Of a DNA stretch of 33,368 bases, positions 33,211 to 33,368 are shown piece after piece (the first letter of the stretch is position 1; each line of letters begins with the position of its first letter). The notes below the pieces were generated by a model, which was not told where the DNA came from, made no database searches, and saw only the letters and a program-made list of their open reading frames with translations. Origin of the DNA: Candidatus Companilactobacillus pullicola (lineage in GTDB: Bacteria; Bacillota; Bacilli; Lactobacillales; Lactobacillaceae); assembly GCA_019116025.1 (NCBI GenBank), contig DXCM01000072.1, positions 1-33,368 of the forward strand. The letters are read 5' to 3'. The position numbers and the translations under genes were made by a program.

Positions 33211-33368
33211 GTATGGAGCTACGAGAAAATTGACTTAGCTATGAAATCATTGTTACCGGCTTTGCCGGTTACAATGAGGCCGACTTCGAAGATCCATTAT
33301 TTTGCACGAAGTGTAAAATAATTAGCTCCGAATCGCGCCCATAGCGTTCCAACAGCATTCCCAATTTT
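33211..33368 (-). repeat. Cloverleaf repeat, inverted divergent copy R4 (cut by window end)
   Basis: Read on the minus strand this has the same layout as R1-R3: outer stem AAAATTG/CAATTTT, then GGAAC, stem B GCTATG/CATAGC, a GCTAAT junction, an arm with TTTTACACTTCGTG, ATGGATC, and stem D CATTGT/ACAATG carrying CCGGC-AAA-GCCGG. Its right end CTCCATACTAAA matches CTCCAGACTAAA of R1. About 10-15 bases at the left end lie beyond the window. Confidence 0.8.

Noticed and set aside
1-33368. CRISPR array, tRNA genes, prophage or complete IS
   Set aside because: No regularly spaced short repeats, no tRNA cloverleaf with CCA-type ends and no transposase, integrase or phage structural gene was recognised on either strand.

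Overview
The window is AT-rich, low-GC Gram-positive chromosomal DNA. A 5S rRNA at the left edge marks the end of an rRNA operon. The class Ib ribonucleotide reductase operon in the order nrdH-I-E-F, a WxL-type surface protein, SLAP-like cell-wall domains, an Mga-type regulator and a five-gene Opp peptide importer all point to the Lactobacillaceae. My best guess is the Companilactobacillus (farciminis/alimentarius) group. That genus call is an inference from protein character, not from a search.

Layout. 1-600: 5S rRNA, its terminator and an AT-rich spacer. 600-6335: an Mga-like regulator, then a promoter with a ~205-nt structured leader and terminator in front of a five-gene operon (MFS exporter, alpha/beta hydrolase, acidic protein, TauE/SafE permease, DUF1634 protein). 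6337-8646 (minus): a large L-type-lectin/WxL surface protein. 8905-9357: an OhrR-type peroxide sensor. 9396-13202 (minus): nrdHIEF under a promoter whose -35 lies in an NrdR-like box. 13473-16689: small mostly single-gene units (LVIS_2131-like membrane protein, DUF2187-like protein, guanylate-kinase-like enzyme, NlpC/P60 hydrolase with phased WalR-like repeats, divergent ribose-5-phosphate isomerase A). 16921-20626 (minus): a four-gene run of yagU-like, GPH-type symporter, rarA and a secreted SLAP-like protein. 20740-24430: an unusual accessory block around a TetM-like ribosomal-protection GTPase. 24471-30077 (minus): oppA-B-C-D-F. 30217-31512 (minus): hflX. 31759-33368: three small unknown genes and a dense cluster of repeats.

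The most interesting content is non-coding. (1) A family of 172-bp, cloverleaf-like inverted repeats (21306, 23574, 32832, plus an inverted divergent copy from 33211 to the window end and a remnant at 23986-24041). Several stems change sequence between copies but stay paired, so the fold itself seems to be selected. (2) Two homologous intergenic loci (20741-21268 and 24106-24432) built of three modules. Each module has a strong ribosome-binding site, a tiny ORF (6, 9 or 14 codons), C-rich single-stranded boxes in an A/U-rich context and a hairpin with a C-rich loop. They look like small RNAs with anti-Shine-Dalgarno loops and/or tiny-peptide genes. (3) Three long hairpin repeats sharing an ATTAAGTATT core (16691, 32051, 33100) that end genes and keep their outer stems paired despite different sequences. 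(4) A candidate attenuator or riboswitch leader in front of the MFS operon.

No CRISPR array, complete insertion sequence, tRNA or prophage gene was recognised. Starts were moved inward from the longest reading frame for the Mga-like regulator, MFS exporter, lectin/WxL protein, TetM-like protein, HflX and two small unknown genes, because clear ribosome-binding sites sit before the internal starts.
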